Below are positions 8,230 through 16,688 of a stretch of 22,899 nucleotides of DNA, one piece after another. Origin of the DNA: Treponema sp. UBA1233 (lineage in GTDB: Bacteria; Spirochaetota; Spirochaetia; Treponematales; Treponemataceae); contig DBWR01000070.1 of the NCBI GenBank assembly GCA_002309305.1, positions 61,365-84,263 of the forward strand. Reading direction: 5' to 3'. The notes under the pieces are model-generated. The model was not told the origin of the DNA and ran no database searches. It was given only the letters and a program-made list of their open reading frames with translations. Both the position numbers and the translations under genes were made by a program. Numbering within the stretch: the first letter of the stretch is position 1; the number at the start of each line of letters is the position of its first letter.

Positions 8230-10220
8230 TCTTTGTTTCCCTCCGGCAGGCAGTTAAGGCTCAGTTTCCTGTGCTTGATGTTTGAGTTTTCATCCATCGT
8301 GTAGGCGGAAATCTCAAGGCTGTAGATTGCATTCTGTTCCGTGGAATAGCTGACTGTCACGGGACCGTCCGGATAATCGGCAAAAGTAAAGCTTCCACTG
8401 TTTCCGTCAAGGGGGATGTATTCGTAATTTGAGTTGTATATCGGGGTTTCGTCAGAGGAGATTACGGCAACAGAAAGCCTAACCAGTTTTTCCGTGCAGG
8501 TTACGGTTATTTCATTCAGGGTCAATTCCATGAATGGGGAAGTTTCCCTCTTTACGTCAAGGATTCCTTCTTCCAGGGTTTCGGTAAACGGATTAACAGC
8601 TGTTTCTGCCTTTTTTGTATAGGTCGGGGTAAAGGCGGATATGACGAAGTAAGACACCAGTATGATTATGAAAATTGAGGAAAGGGCTATTGCTGAATAC
8701 GGTATGAGCCTTTTTAGAGGATATTTCTTTTCGCTGGAGAAAACATCCATGGAAATCAAAATGCGGTTCATCTGCATCAGTGGTGGAAAAAGTGTCAGGG
8801 CAAAGAAAAAATCCTTGAGCCATGAAAAGTGCAGGTATCTCAAAAGGGATGGTGACCATGCGCTCTGCAGAAGGTTTGTGAATACCATCGCCACAGGAAT
8901 TACGGGCAGTATGAAAGTTATGATGAGTGACGTGGTTTTACGGCAACGTTCCGCAATGTAGTAGAGCAGGTATTCCAGAAAGAAAAAGTATATGAGCGTG
9001 ATTTCAATTGAAGAATAGACCAGAAAGTTTACTGCCGCTATAAAAAGCATGAGGTATCCTGAAGCCTTTAGCGAAACAAAGAAATTGAACCTGATTTGAA
9101 TGATGTAGAGGGCGTTCATGACAAGCATCATTATCATGATTTTGCCGGTGAACAGGACCAGTGGATTTTTTACCCCAAACCCTTCAATTATGAACTGTGA
9201 AAAATGCAGCAGCAGGGTGGAAAGGACTATGGTCATCGGAATCAGGAACCATGAGCGCAGGATGTCCCTTGCTATGGCACGGCTGCGGTTTGTGCCCGTA
9301 AATGTGGTAAAGCTCAGGGCAAGAAGTATCAGTACGCTAAGAATGATGAATCCGATGATGAAGACCGCTTCACTTGGCCAATAGGATTCCTGTCCCACCT
9401 TAAAGAAAAAGTAGTGGCGGTCCCAGTTGCTCTTGTTCAGGCTGGAAAGGGTTCCGGCAGTATAAGCGAGTATGTCCAGGTCATCATCCGTCTCATAAAG
9501 CGAAAATGCTGCGGCGGGAATGTTTTCCTCAAGAAAGGGTTTAAGGCGCGTATTTGGCAGTTCCAGACCCATTTTCTGTGACAGGGGGCTTGTAAGGTGC
9601 AGGGAGCTGTCAATCCCCTTTTTTTCAAAGGCATCGTTCATGGTGCGCACCAGCCACAGCGGAGCAACCTCATTTCCCTGACCGAGGGTTATGGAACGGG
9701 CTGTTTCGGCCTTGTCAACCACAATTGCGCATGTCCTGTCGTCGTATCCCATGTTTTCCACATAGCTTTCGGTTCCTGATGGATGGCGGGATTTGTCAAT
9801 AAGGTAGTCCAGATTTGTGTCGTTTGCACAGAGCAGTATGATGGTTTCGTATGAAAGGTCAAGGTTTTTGAGCCTTTTGATGAATTCCAGTATGAATTCC
9901 GGGTTTTCGGCGGCAAAATTCTGGGTAAAGGAAAAAATAATGCAATTTATTGAAGAGTCAAGCCAATTTTTATTCTGCCTATTTTCGTTTTCTGCCGATA
10001 ATGTAATAGTCAGATTTTGCGGGTAGTTATATGAATCTGCGGTGGAAAGGTCCTGGCGCTGTACTTCCTGTCCCGAATCGTTCAAAAAGTCATACAGGTA
10101 ATCGCACAATGCAAGTCCTTCCAAGGGCTTGGACGAGGCGAAAAGCACCTGATTGGCTGAGAAAAGGGATATTAATGCGGCAAAAAGGAAAAAATGCCTT
10201 TTCAATTTGTGGATTATCAT
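8226..10220 (-). CDS. Polytopic membrane protein with an M28-peptidase-like outer domain lacking metal ligands
   Basis: A 664-residue protein. Residues 8-29 form a signal peptide or first membrane segment. Residues about 35-275 lie outside the membrane. About eight hydrophobic segments follow (near 286-304, 324-345, 354-376, 381-402, 404-423, 430-451, 468-484 and 505-527), then a hydrophilic C-terminal domain (about 535-664) rich in beta-prone sequence. The outer domain has the rhythm of M28 aminopeptidases: a strand CIIFSF (93-98), a helix then ETIILLCAND (125-134), and LKPFLEENIPAAAFSLYE (226-243), which resembles their region around the last metal ligand. The His, Asp and Glu ligands are not present, so a non-catalytic role is likely. 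The M28-like assignment is tentative. It shares an ATGA overlap with dinB. Confidence 0.8.
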   Translation of the reverse strand: MIIHKLKRHFFLFAALISLFSANQVLFASSKPLEGLALCDYLYDFLNDSGQEVQRQDLSTADSYNYPQNLTITLSAENENRQNKNWLDSSINCIIFSFTQNFAAENPEFILEFIKRLKNLDLSYETIILLCANDTNLDYLIDKSRHPSGTESYVENMGYDDRTCAIVVDKAETARSITLGQGNEVAPLWLVRTMNDAFEKKGIDSSLHLTSPLSQKMGLELPNTRLKPFLEENIPAAAFSLYETDDDLDILAYTAGTLSSLNKSNWDRHYFFFKVGQESYWPSEAVFIIGFIILSVLILLALSFTTFTGTNRSRAIARDILRSWFLIPMTIVLSTLLLHFSQFIIEGFGVKNPLVLFTGKIMIMMLVMNALYIIQIRFNFFVSLKASGYLMLFIAAVNFLVYSSIEITLIYFFFLEYLLYYIAERCRKTTSLIITFILPVIPVAMVFTNLLQSAWSPSLLRYLHFSWLKDFFFALTLFPPLMQMNRILISMDVFSSEKKYPLKRLIPYSAIALSSIFIIILVSYFVISAFTPTYTKKAETAVNPFTETLEEGILDVKRETSPFMELTLNEITVTCTEKLVRLSVAVISSDETPIYNSNYEYIPLDGNSGSFTFADYPDGPVTVSYSTEQNAIYSLEISAYTMDENSNIKHRKLSLNCLPEGNKD

Positions 10221-10225
10221 ATATA

Positions 10226-10231
10226 ATTATA
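10226..10231 (-). promoter_or_regulatory. -10 element immediately upstream of the M28-like membrane-protein gene
   Basis: On the minus strand TATAAT (10231-10226) lies five bases before ATG 10220, so a start site at the usual spacing would fall at the start codon. No Shine-Dalgarno lies between. No good -35 is visible at 17 bases. The hexamer lies in a perfect 12-bp AT palindrome (10221-10232). Confidence 0.4.
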
Positions 10232-10247
10232 TTCTAAATAATTGCTG

Positions 10248-10276
10248 TTTACATTGCAAGACCTATAAGGTATAAT
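10248..10276 (+). promoter_or_regulatory. Near-consensus sigma-70 promoter
   Basis: TTTACA (10248-10253), a 17-base spacer, then a perfect TATAAT (10271-10276). The expected start site is near 10283, giving a leader of about 24 bases. Within it the Shine-Dalgarno TAGGAG (10288-10293) lies 13 bases before ATG 10307, longer than usual. This promoter probably drives 10307-14821. Confidence 0.8.
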
Positions 10277-10306
10277 GAGCGGCTAGATAGGAGTTTTTAA
10301 TAAAGT

Positions 10307-11473
10307 ATGAGTGCAGCAGGAAAAAAATTCTATTTGGATCTTCCTCTTAAAGTAGTCCTTACGGAAGAAGGGGCTTCTCATTTCATCAGTCATAAAAAGA
10401 AGCTTCTGCGCTTCCGTCTTGCAGATAACCAGGAGGAATACGGCATAAGCATGGATCATTTTTCTCCGATGTCACTGCAGAACATGATCCTGGTTGATTA
10501 TGTCTCCAAACTGGAAATATCCATGTCGGAATTCGTGTCAAAGAGGCAGGAAATCATGGACCTTTCCAAGGTCATTGTCTATTCCATCCTGTACAAGCAG
10601 TTTGACCGCGAGATTTTTGCCGCCCTGATTCAGTGCGATTGCGTACGCCGGCACAACAGGTCAAATCCTGGCCAGCTCATAGATGAAAAAACCAAAATTT
10701 CAGACAAGCAGCTGAGGAACCACCTCGCGATGAAGGAAAACATCATTCAGGCCGCAAGACAGTCAATCCTGGAACCAGTCTGGAAGAGCATAATGTCCAA
10801 CAAGGACTATACCCCGGAAGAAAAGAACATCTACCTCCTGATGACGGAAAAATTCCTTAACCGCCTGAGCCTCATGAACTGGTACATCATCACGAAATTC
10901 TACAAGGCCGACGGCTTCATTCAGATCATGAGCGTAATCCGCCAGTCACTTGCCAGCTACATGGACAAATCCAAGGTTGCAGAATACATCTCCGTTATGG
11001 TCATGGAACTTGCACTGAACTGCGAAAACACGAACATGCGCAAGGAAGCCCGCATACTGTATCAGGGAATCGAAAATTCAGACTCCCTCATCTATGACCC
11101 GGACATCCGTTCTAAAATCGTACAGGAACTTGTCAGAAAGCACGAGGTAGTATTCCTCTCATGGAAAATCGGTGGTGGCTCAACATCAATCGGAAAACAG
11201 GGCAGCCTTAACATAACGCTTTACAACAAGGACGACGAATTCCAGGAAGTAAAGGAAAACATCGAAAACAAGATGGCGGCCGACCTGAACAAGAAATCCC
11301 TCATCGACTTCTACAGACAGATGCCGGAAGGTGAGGAAGGAACAGATCTTGGACTGTACTATCTTTCCTATCTTGATGACGCCTGCAAGAAGGTTAACGT
11401 CAAGTTTGAATCTCTGGTAAATCAGTTTACGGCAAGTGACCTTACGGTTATAAGCCTGAAATTCAACTTCTGA
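10307..11473 (+). CDS. Conserved protein with a degenerate GHKL-ATPase-like C-terminus
   Basis: A 388-residue soluble protein with no signal peptide or membrane segment. I do not recognise it by name. The first 220 residues are mostly helical and charged. The C-terminal part follows the order of a histidine-kinase-type ATP-binding domain: an N-box-like helix YISVMVMELALNCEN (227-241), a strand and glycine-rich turn VVFLSWKIGGG (281-291), a G2-like GTDLGLYYLSYL (345-356), and a final strand pattern ending FTASDLTVISLKFNF. Core ATP residues are not clearly kept and there is no phospho-accepting His box, so nucleotide binding is uncertain. It is the first gene of a four-gene run, one base before the lipoprotein gene. 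Confidence 0.7.
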   Translation: MSAAGKKFYLDLPLKVVLTEEGASHFISHKKKLLRFRLADNQEEYGISMDHFSPMSLQNMILVDYVSKLEISMSEFVSKRQEIMDLSKVIVYSILYKQFDREIFAALIQCDCVRRHNRSNPGQLIDEKTKISDKQLRNHLAMKENIIQAARQSILEPVWKSIMSNKDYTPEEKNIYLLMTEKFLNRLSLMNWYIITKFYKADGFIQIMSVIRQSLASYMDKSKVAEYISVMVMELALNCENTNMRKEARILYQGIENSDSLIYDPDIRSKIVQELVRKHEVVFLSWKIGGGSTSIGKQGSLNITLYNKDDEFQEVKENIENKMAADLNKKSLIDFYRQMPEGEEGTDLGLYYLSYLDDACKKVNVKFESLVNQFTASDLTVISLKFNF

Positions 11474-11474
11474 T

Positions 11475-12128
11475 ATGAAATACATCCGTGCCCGTACAAA
11501 GAGATTTTTTCTTCCCCTTGTATTTGGCACGGTTTTTCTTTTTTCTTTATTTTCATGTTCAGATTCAGAAACACGCATAACTGGACTTGTTTCCACAACG
11601 GTGCTAGACTATGCGGACTGGGAATCATTTCCAACGGCAAGGCTTTCTGTTTTTGCAGAGACAACACTGGATGAACGTGCCGCGGATGAAATAAAGATTA
11701 CCCACAATCAGAGCGGGCTTGTCTGGCAGTGCAAGAATCCAAGGAAAATCGCTTCAACTAAAAATTCAACTTGGGCAGGCTACACGAATTTTGTTCCCGT
11801 CCAGGGCTCATACATTCCGCAGGGAAACTACTCAATCTCATATGTGGACATGGCGGGGCAGGAGTGTCAGAGCATTTTTACAGTCTCCTATCCCGAGGAA
11901 CTTCTTGAAACCACAGCCGCAGAATTCAATGACATGAAGATAGACAGGGAAGAAAACATAGCCCTTTATGATCCGGAAGGACAATTGATTTATTACGGAG
12001 AGAGAAAGGACTCGTGGACAAGTAATTCCGAAATAAGAAAGACCTATGGTGTTGCGGAAAAAATCCGCATATGCTATAGATTATCCAACGGGCGCACAGT
12101 ATGCATGATGCCTGTAGAAAACCTTTGA
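11475..12128 (+). CDS. Small predicted lipoprotein of unknown function
   Basis: A 217-residue protein with a basic N-terminus (KYIRARTKR), a hydrophobic segment (about residues 11-27) and a lipobox-like LFSC with Cys28. The Phe two residues before the Cys is atypical for E. coli but fits the looser spirochaetal lipobox. The mature part, starting CSDSETRITG, contains short beta-type stretches such as GNYSISYVDMAGQEC, compatible with an immunoglobulin-like fold. It starts one base after the upstream stop and its own stop codon is part of the trmB ribosome binding site, so it lies inside the operon. I cannot assign a function; Lnt at the left end would be expected to acylate it. Confidence 0.78.
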   Translation: MKYIRARTKRFFLPLVFGTVFLFSLFSCSDSETRITGLVSTTVLDYADWESFPTARLSVFAETTLDERAADEIKITHNQSGLVWQCKNPRKIASTKNSTWAGYTNFVPVQGSYIPQGNYSISYVDMAGQECQSIFTVSYPEELLETTAAEFNDMKIDREENIALYDPEGQLIYYGERKDSWTSNSEIRKTYGVAEKIRICYRLSNGRTVCMMPVENL

Positions 12129-12132
12129 GGGG
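12127..12132 (+). promoter_or_regulatory. Ribosome binding site supporting the TTG start of trmB
   Basis: GAGGGG overlaps the stop TGA (12126-12128) of the lipoprotein gene and lies seven bases before TTG 12140. No in-frame ATG occurs until residue 29, past conserved-looking sequence, so the TTG start is favoured. Confidence 0.75.
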
Positions 12133-12139
12133 AACATAA

Positions 12140-12853
12140 TTGAGTGATGCTGAAAACAACGGGGAGGAAGAATCCAATAAATTCCACCGGCCTGTAAAAA
12201 CCTTTGTAATCCGAATCGGACGCATGACGGACAATGAAAAAAAATGCTATTCCGAATTGAATTCGGTCTACTGCATTCCGTTTGAACACAAGTGCCTGAA
12301 TTATACGGAAATTTTCAACAATACGAATCCCGTGACCATGGAAATCGGCTTTGGAATGGGTCATGCAACGGCAGAAATCGCACAGAATAATCCGGACATG
12401 AATTACCTGGGCTGTGAAGTCCATAAACCCGGTGTAGGACGTCTTCTTGGCGAAATCCACAAGAGGGAGCTTTCCAATCTATTCATAATCGAACACGATG
12501 CCATTGAGATTCTTGAAACCATGATTCCCGACAATTCGCTTGAGGCTTTCCATATTTTCTTTCCTGATCCATGGCCAAAGAAAAAGCACCACAAGAGGCG
12601 ACTGATCCAGCGGCCAAAAACCGAACTCCTTGCCAAAAAACTAAAACCGGGGGGATACCTTTATTTCGTAACCGACTGGGCGGAATATGCTGAAAATGCA
12701 CTTGAAGAACTGAATGCAACTCCAGGCATCCACAACCGCCATCAGGGATTTGCCCCCCACCAGGAATGGAGGCCAAGGACAAAGTTTGAGCAGAAGGGTA
12801 TTGACGCGGGACGTGATATATTTGAGCTTATGTTTGAAAAGGATTCAGACTGA
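12140..12853 (+). CDS. trmB: tRNA (guanine-N7-)-methyltransferase
   Basis: TrmB uses S-adenosylmethionine to methylate G46 in the variable loop of many tRNAs. The 237-residue chain has the family signatures: the SAM-binding loop MEIGFGMG (67-74), an acidic residue after the next strand (GCEVHKPG, 91-98), the very characteristic FPDPWPKKKHHKRR (141-154), YFVTDW, and the C-terminal RPRTKFEQKG. The start is TTG, chosen because a good ribosome binding site sits seven bases upstream and no early ATG is in frame. The first 17 residues are acidic and not conserved-looking. Its stop TGA forms part of the ligA ribosome binding site, repeating the arrangement found upstream of trmB itself. Confidence 0.95.
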   Translation: MSDAENNGEEESNKFHRPVKTFVIRIGRMTDNEKKCYSELNSVYCIPFEHKCLNYTEIFNNTNPVTMEIGFGMGHATAEIAQNNPDMNYLGCEVHKPGVGRLLGEIHKRELSNLFIIEHDAIEILETMIPDNSLEAFHIFFPDPWPKKKHHKRRLIQRPKTELLAKKLKPGGYLYFVTDWAEYAENALEELNATPGIHNRHQGFAPHQEWRPRTKFEQKGIDAGRDIFELMFEKDSD

Positions 12854-12862
12854 GGGGAAAAC

Positions 12863-14821
12863 ATGGAACTGTTTGATGTTGAAGATGCCCAGAAAAAAAG
12901 TGACGGTCAGAAAAGGATTGCAGAACTTGAAAAACTCATAAAGCGATATCAGGATTCATACTACAACGGCGAAGCCGAGATAAGCGACGCTGATTTTGAC
13001 AGGCTGTGGGACGAACTTAAAGCCCTGGATCCCGACAATGCCATACTTCATAAAGTTGGAGCCGACAGCGGTAATTTTGCCAAGCACCGCCATGTAATGC
13101 CTATGGGAAGTCAGGAAAAGGCCGCCAGCCCTGAAGAATTCCTTGCATGGGCAAACAGGCATGTTTACGACGAATATCTGGTTGAATACAAGCTGGACGG
13201 AGCAAGTCTGGAACTTCAATACGAGGATGGAAGCCTTGTACGTGCCGTTACGCGCGGAGATGGAGAAACAGGGGACGTAATCACAGCCAATGCCATGAAG
13301 ATGGATGGAGTTCAAAAAAGCCTGGTTGAAAACGGAAAGCCAGTTCCCTTTACCGGTGGAATACGCGGTGAAGTCATAATGACCCATGAAGTTCACAAAA
13401 AGTATTATTCTGACAAGGCCAACTGCAGGAATGCCGCCAACGGTCTTATGAAAAGAAAGGATGGGGATGGATCCCAGCACCTGTGCGTAATTGCATATGA
13501 CGTGTGGTCTACGTCTGGAAAACAGCCCTATAAAGACGAGGAGGAAAAACTCCTCTGGCTCAAAAAACTGAATTTTAACGTAGTTCCGCTATACATCGCA
13601 AAATCAGCCCAGGAAGTAATCGATTACCGTGCAAGGGTCATGGAAATGCGGAAGGATCTTGAATATGATATTGACGGCCTTGTAATAAAGGAAAGGACTG
13701 TCAACCATGAGGATACCCTGAGGGACAGGCCGGACAGGCAGATTGCATTTAAGTTCAGTCTTGAGGAAGCGGTAAGCATAGTCCGCAAGGTGGAATGGAA
13801 CGAATCGGGAGCCACTTATACGCCGGTTGCCATTTTTGATGCAGTTGATTTGAACGGAACCACAGTCCAGAGGGCAAGCCTTGCAAACCCAAATACGATT
13901 AAAAACCTGGGGCTGCAGATAGGAAGCCATGTCGTTGTAGTAAAGCGCGGTGAAATCATCCCGAAAATCGAAAGGGTTGTTGCTGAAGAAAACTCGAACC
14001 CACTTTTCCCCATAGAACTTCCTGAAAAATGCTCTACATGCGGATCTTCCCTTGTAAACGAGGGTACAAGACTCTATTGTCCAAATAAAGACTGTTCAAA
14101 GCGCATTTTGCACCAGCTCTTGAAATGGGTGTCTGTTGCAGACATAAGGGACCTTGGAGAAACTCTGGTAACCGCACTGTTTAATGACGGAAAGCTAAAG
14201 TCAATCACGGACCTGTATTCTCTTACCGAAGAAAACCTTTCTCCATATTTTTTGAATCAGGAAAGCCTCATGCAGGATAAAAAATCCCTTGGTGCACAAA
14301 AGGTATATGCCTCAATCCAGGCCCATAGGGAACTGTCCTTGAGCAAATATGTCGCAGGCTTTGACATAGAGGGCATAGGGGAAACTGTTGTCGAAAAGCT
14401 GATGGCAGGAGGTTTCCCCACACTTGAAGCAATATTGAACGCAACGGAAGAACAGATAGCCGCAGTCTACGGATTTGCAGACCTCATGGCCCACACTCTT
14501 GTCCAGGGGTTGAATGAAAACCGCACGGAGATGGAAGCCCTTGTAAGGGACGGGGTAATCACCATCAGGCAGAGTACCGGAGGCCTTTTGGAAGGAAAAT
14601 CCTTCTGCTTTACAGGAGAGCTGGTCAGCATGAAGAGGGCCGATGCCCAAAATCTTGTAAAATCCAACGGAGGCTTTGTAAAATCATCTGTGGTCAAGGG
14701 ACTTTCGTATCTTGTAACAAATGACACCTCGAGCGGCTCATCCAAAAACAAAAAGGCCGCAGAACTGGGAATCCCGGTTATAGACGAAAAAGAATTCCTC
14801 AATATGATTTCTTCAAGTTGA
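12863..14821 (+). CDS. ligA: NAD+-dependent DNA ligase
   Basis: LigA seals nicks in replication and repair using NAD+. The 652-residue chain shows the normal order: domain Ia (YQDSYYNGEAEISDADFDRL), the adenylation domain with catalytic K110 in KLDG, then TRGDGETGD, GGIRGEV and DGLVIKE, the OB fold with SGATYTPVAIFDAVDLNG, and a zinc finger with four cysteines (C390, C393, C406, C411). A helix-hairpin-helix region follows, and a BRCT domain fills about 578-650. The X12 and X4 zinc-finger spacings are shorter than in E. coli. The NAD-region motif around KHRHVMPMGS departs from the common PMxSL form, so this is a divergent LigA. GAGGGG (12852-12857) five bases upstream fixes the start. The -35 of the argS promoter overlaps its stop. 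Confidence 0.95.
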   Translation: MELFDVEDAQKKSDGQKRIAELEKLIKRYQDSYYNGEAEISDADFDRLWDELKALDPDNAILHKVGADSGNFAKHRHVMPMGSQEKAASPEEFLAWANRHVYDEYLVEYKLDGASLELQYEDGSLVRAVTRGDGETGDVITANAMKMDGVQKSLVENGKPVPFTGGIRGEVIMTHEVHKKYYSDKANCRNAANGLMKRKDGDGSQHLCVIAYDVWSTSGKQPYKDEEEKLLWLKKLNFNVVPLYIAKSAQEVIDYRARVMEMRKDLEYDIDGLVIKERTVNHEDTLRDRPDRQIAFKFSLEEAVSIVRKVEWNESGATYTPVAIFDAVDLNGTTVQRASLANPNTIKNLGLQIGSHVVVVKRGEIIPKIERVVAEENSNPLFPIELPEKCSTCGSSLVNEGTRLYCPNKDCSKRILHQLLKWVSVADIRDLGETLVTALFNDGKLKSITDLYSLTEENLSPYFLNQESLMQDKKSLGAQKVYASIQAHRELSLSKYVAGFDIEGIGETVVEKLMAGGFPTLEAILNATEEQIAAVYGFADLMAHTLVQGLNENRTEMEALVRDGVITIRQSTGGLLEGKSFCFTGELVSMKRADAQNLVKSNGGFVKSSVVKGLSYLVTNDTSSGSSKNKKAAELGIPVIDEKEFLNMISSS

Positions 14822-14846
14822 ATTTATTCCTATATTACTGTATAAT
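14818..14846 (+). promoter_or_regulatory. argS promoter overlapping the ligA stop codon
   Basis: TTGAAT (14818-14823) overlaps the ligA stop TGA (14819-14821). After a 17-base spacer comes TATAAT (14841-14846). A start near 14853 would leave a short leader containing GGAG (14863-14866), seven bases before ATG 14874. Confidence 0.65.
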
Positions 14847-14873
14847 TTAGCTTAAATTGTTTGGAGTATTGTG

Positions 14874-16688
14874 ATGGCAGATAAAAGGGAATTGTTTAGA
14901 AATATAGTGTTCAAGGCGATAAACAGCTATATCCAGGAAAAGGGTATTGTGGCGGAAGCTCCTGCAGAAGAAAGCCTGCATGTGGAAAATCCTCCAAAGC
15001 CCGAAATGGGAGACTTGGGTATTCCTCTTTTTGTACTTGCCAAATCATTCAGAATGGCACCTCCGCAGATTGCCCAGGGCCTTCTGGAAATAATAAACCG
15101 CGATGCTGATCCGGAATTCGGAACATTCCTTGCCGCAGGTCCCTACATAAACGTAAAGCTCAATAAGGCAGGTTCTGCAGTTTCAATACTCAGGAAAATC
15201 GAGGAACTAGGAGAAGGATACGGGTCGTTCAATTCTGATGGAAAAAGGTTTTTGGACGGCCGCAAAGTCATGGTTGAATATTCCTCTCCAAACACAAACA
15301 AGCCGCTTCATCTGGGCCACATGAGGAATGATGCCCTGGGAGAATCTGTCAGCCGCATCTTGAAAAAAGCCGGTGCAGAGGTCTTCCGCACAAACATCAT
15401 CAACAACCGTGGAGTGCACATCTGCAAATCAATGCTGGCATACAAGCTCTTTCATGAAAAAAACAACGACACTCCCGAAAGCCTCGGAATCAAGGGTGAT
15501 CATTTTGTAGGCCAGTGCTATGTGGAATTCGACAAATACTCCAAGGAACACCCTGAGGCCGCACAGGAAGCCGAGGAAATGCTCGTAAAATGGGAAAACG
15601 GAGACCCTGAGGTACGCGCCCTGTGGCAGAAGATGAATGAATGGACGCTGAGCGGAGTAAAGGAAACCTATGCCAGAACCGGTGTGGATTTTGAAAAGCT
15701 CTATTTTGAAAGCGATACTTATCTTCTTGGAAAAGAAATGATTCAGGACGGCCTTGACAGGGGAATTTTCTACAAGGCGGAAGACGGTTCGGTTAGAATC
15801 GACATTACTGAAGCCGTGGGAAAAGACCGCGACGGAAACAACCAGAGCAAGGTTTTGTTGAGGAAGGACGGAACATCAGTTTACATAACCCAGGATATCG
15901 GAACCGCAATCAAGAGGCATGATGACTGGCAGTACAACCAGATGGTCTATGTGGTTGCAAGCGAGCAGATATACCATTTCAAGGTGCTGTTTTACATTTT
16001 GAAAAAGCTGGGGTACACATGGGCGGAAAAACTCTATCACTTGAGCTACGGTCTTGTAAACCTTCCGTCTGGACGCATGAAGAGCCGCGAGGGAACGGTT
16101 GTTGACGCCGATGACCTTATTGACAGCCTCCACGCTGACGCCCTAAAGGCAATAAACGAAAGGGGACGCGAAGAAGATGTCGGTAATCCTGATGAAGTTG
16201 CCGAAAAAGTGGCCCTATCCGCCCTGCATTATTACCTCCTCCAGGTTACTCCAATAAAGGACATGCTCTTTAACCCGGAGGAAAGCCTTTCGTTCAACGG
16301 AAACACAGGCCCATACCTTCAGTATATGGGTGCGCGAATATCTTCAATCCTCAGAAAAACAAAAGAACAGGGGCTCGAACCGGATGCAGGAGAAGAATCG
16401 TTAAAGCTTTTGACCCACGAAAGCGAATGGGCCCTGATCAAGGAACTGGAAAAATATCCGTCAGTCATAGAAAAGGCGGCAAATGACTTGGATCCAAGTT
16501 TGCTTGCCGTCTATCTGTATGACCTTAGCAAGTCGTTCAGTTCATTTTACCGTGACTGTCCGATTCTTGCGGTTGCTCAGGATCAAAAGACTCTTGCACA
16601 GGCAAGAATCCAGCTGGCAAAATCAACTTTAACTGTAATGAAAGATGCAATGGAGCTTCTGCTTATTCCGTATTTGGACAGGATGTGA
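14874..16688 (+). CDS. argS: Arginyl-tRNA synthetase
   Basis: Class I synthetase that charges tRNA-Arg in the cytoplasm. The start at ATG 14874 (604 residues) is preferred over GTG 14871 because GGAG then sits seven bases upstream. Numbering from that ATG, an N-terminal Add-1-like domain covers about residues 1-110 (ending in AAGPYINVKLNKAG). The HIGH signature appears as HLGH (146-149) in SSPNTNKPLHLGHMRN. The KMSKS position reads GRMKSREGT with R401-M402-K403-S404, a form I associate with the Bacteroidetes/spirochaete type. A DALR anticodon-binding domain closes the chain, with NTGPYLQYMGARI at its beginning. Its stop overlaps the start of the HD-GYP gene. Confidence 0.96.
   Translation: MADKRELFRNIVFKAINSYIQEKGIVAEAPAEESLHVENPPKPEMGDLGIPLFVLAKSFRMAPPQIAQGLLEIINRDADPEFGTFLAAGPYINVKLNKAGSAVSILRKIEELGEGYGSFNSDGKRFLDGRKVMVEYSSPNTNKPLHLGHMRNDALGESVSRILKKAGAEVFRTNIINNRGVHICKSMLAYKLFHEKNNDTPESLGIKGDHFVGQCYVEFDKYSKEHPEAAQEAEEMLVKWENGDPEVRALWQKMNEWTLSGVKETYARTGVDFEKLYFESDTYLLGKEMIQDGLDRGIFYKAEDGSVRIDITEAVGKDRDGNNQSKVLLRKDGTSVYITQDIGTAIKRHDDWQYNQMVYVVASEQIYHFKVLFYILKKLGYTWAEKLYHLSYGLVNLPSGRMKSREGTVVDADDLIDSLHADALKAINERGREEDVGNPDEVAEKVALSALHYYLLQVTPIKDMLFNPEESLSFNGNTGPYLQYMGARISSILRKTKEQGLEPDAGEESLKLLTHESEWALIKELEKYPSVIEKAANDLDPSLLAVYLYDLSKSFSSFYRDCPILAVAQDQKTLAQARIQLAKSTLTVMKDAMELLLIPYLDRM

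Noticed and set aside
10221..10232. Perfect AT palindrome as an operator.
   Set aside because: It contains the -10 hexamer of the minus-strand gene and is short and purely A/T, so chance and promoter constraint explain it. It could not be called an operator.
11186..11596. A 136-codon minus-strand open frame across the end of the GHKL-like gene and the start of the lipoprotein gene.
   Set aside because: Both plus-strand genes are supported by spacing, signal peptide and motifs; the antisense frame has none of these.
12956..13480. A 174-codon open frame antisense to ligA.
   Set aside because: It lies wholly opposite conserved LigA motifs, has no ribosome binding site, and its translation shows no recognisable domain.
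14871..14873. GTG as the argS start.
   Set aside because: The next codon, ATG 14874, has the better Shine-Dalgarno spacing (seven bases rather than four).
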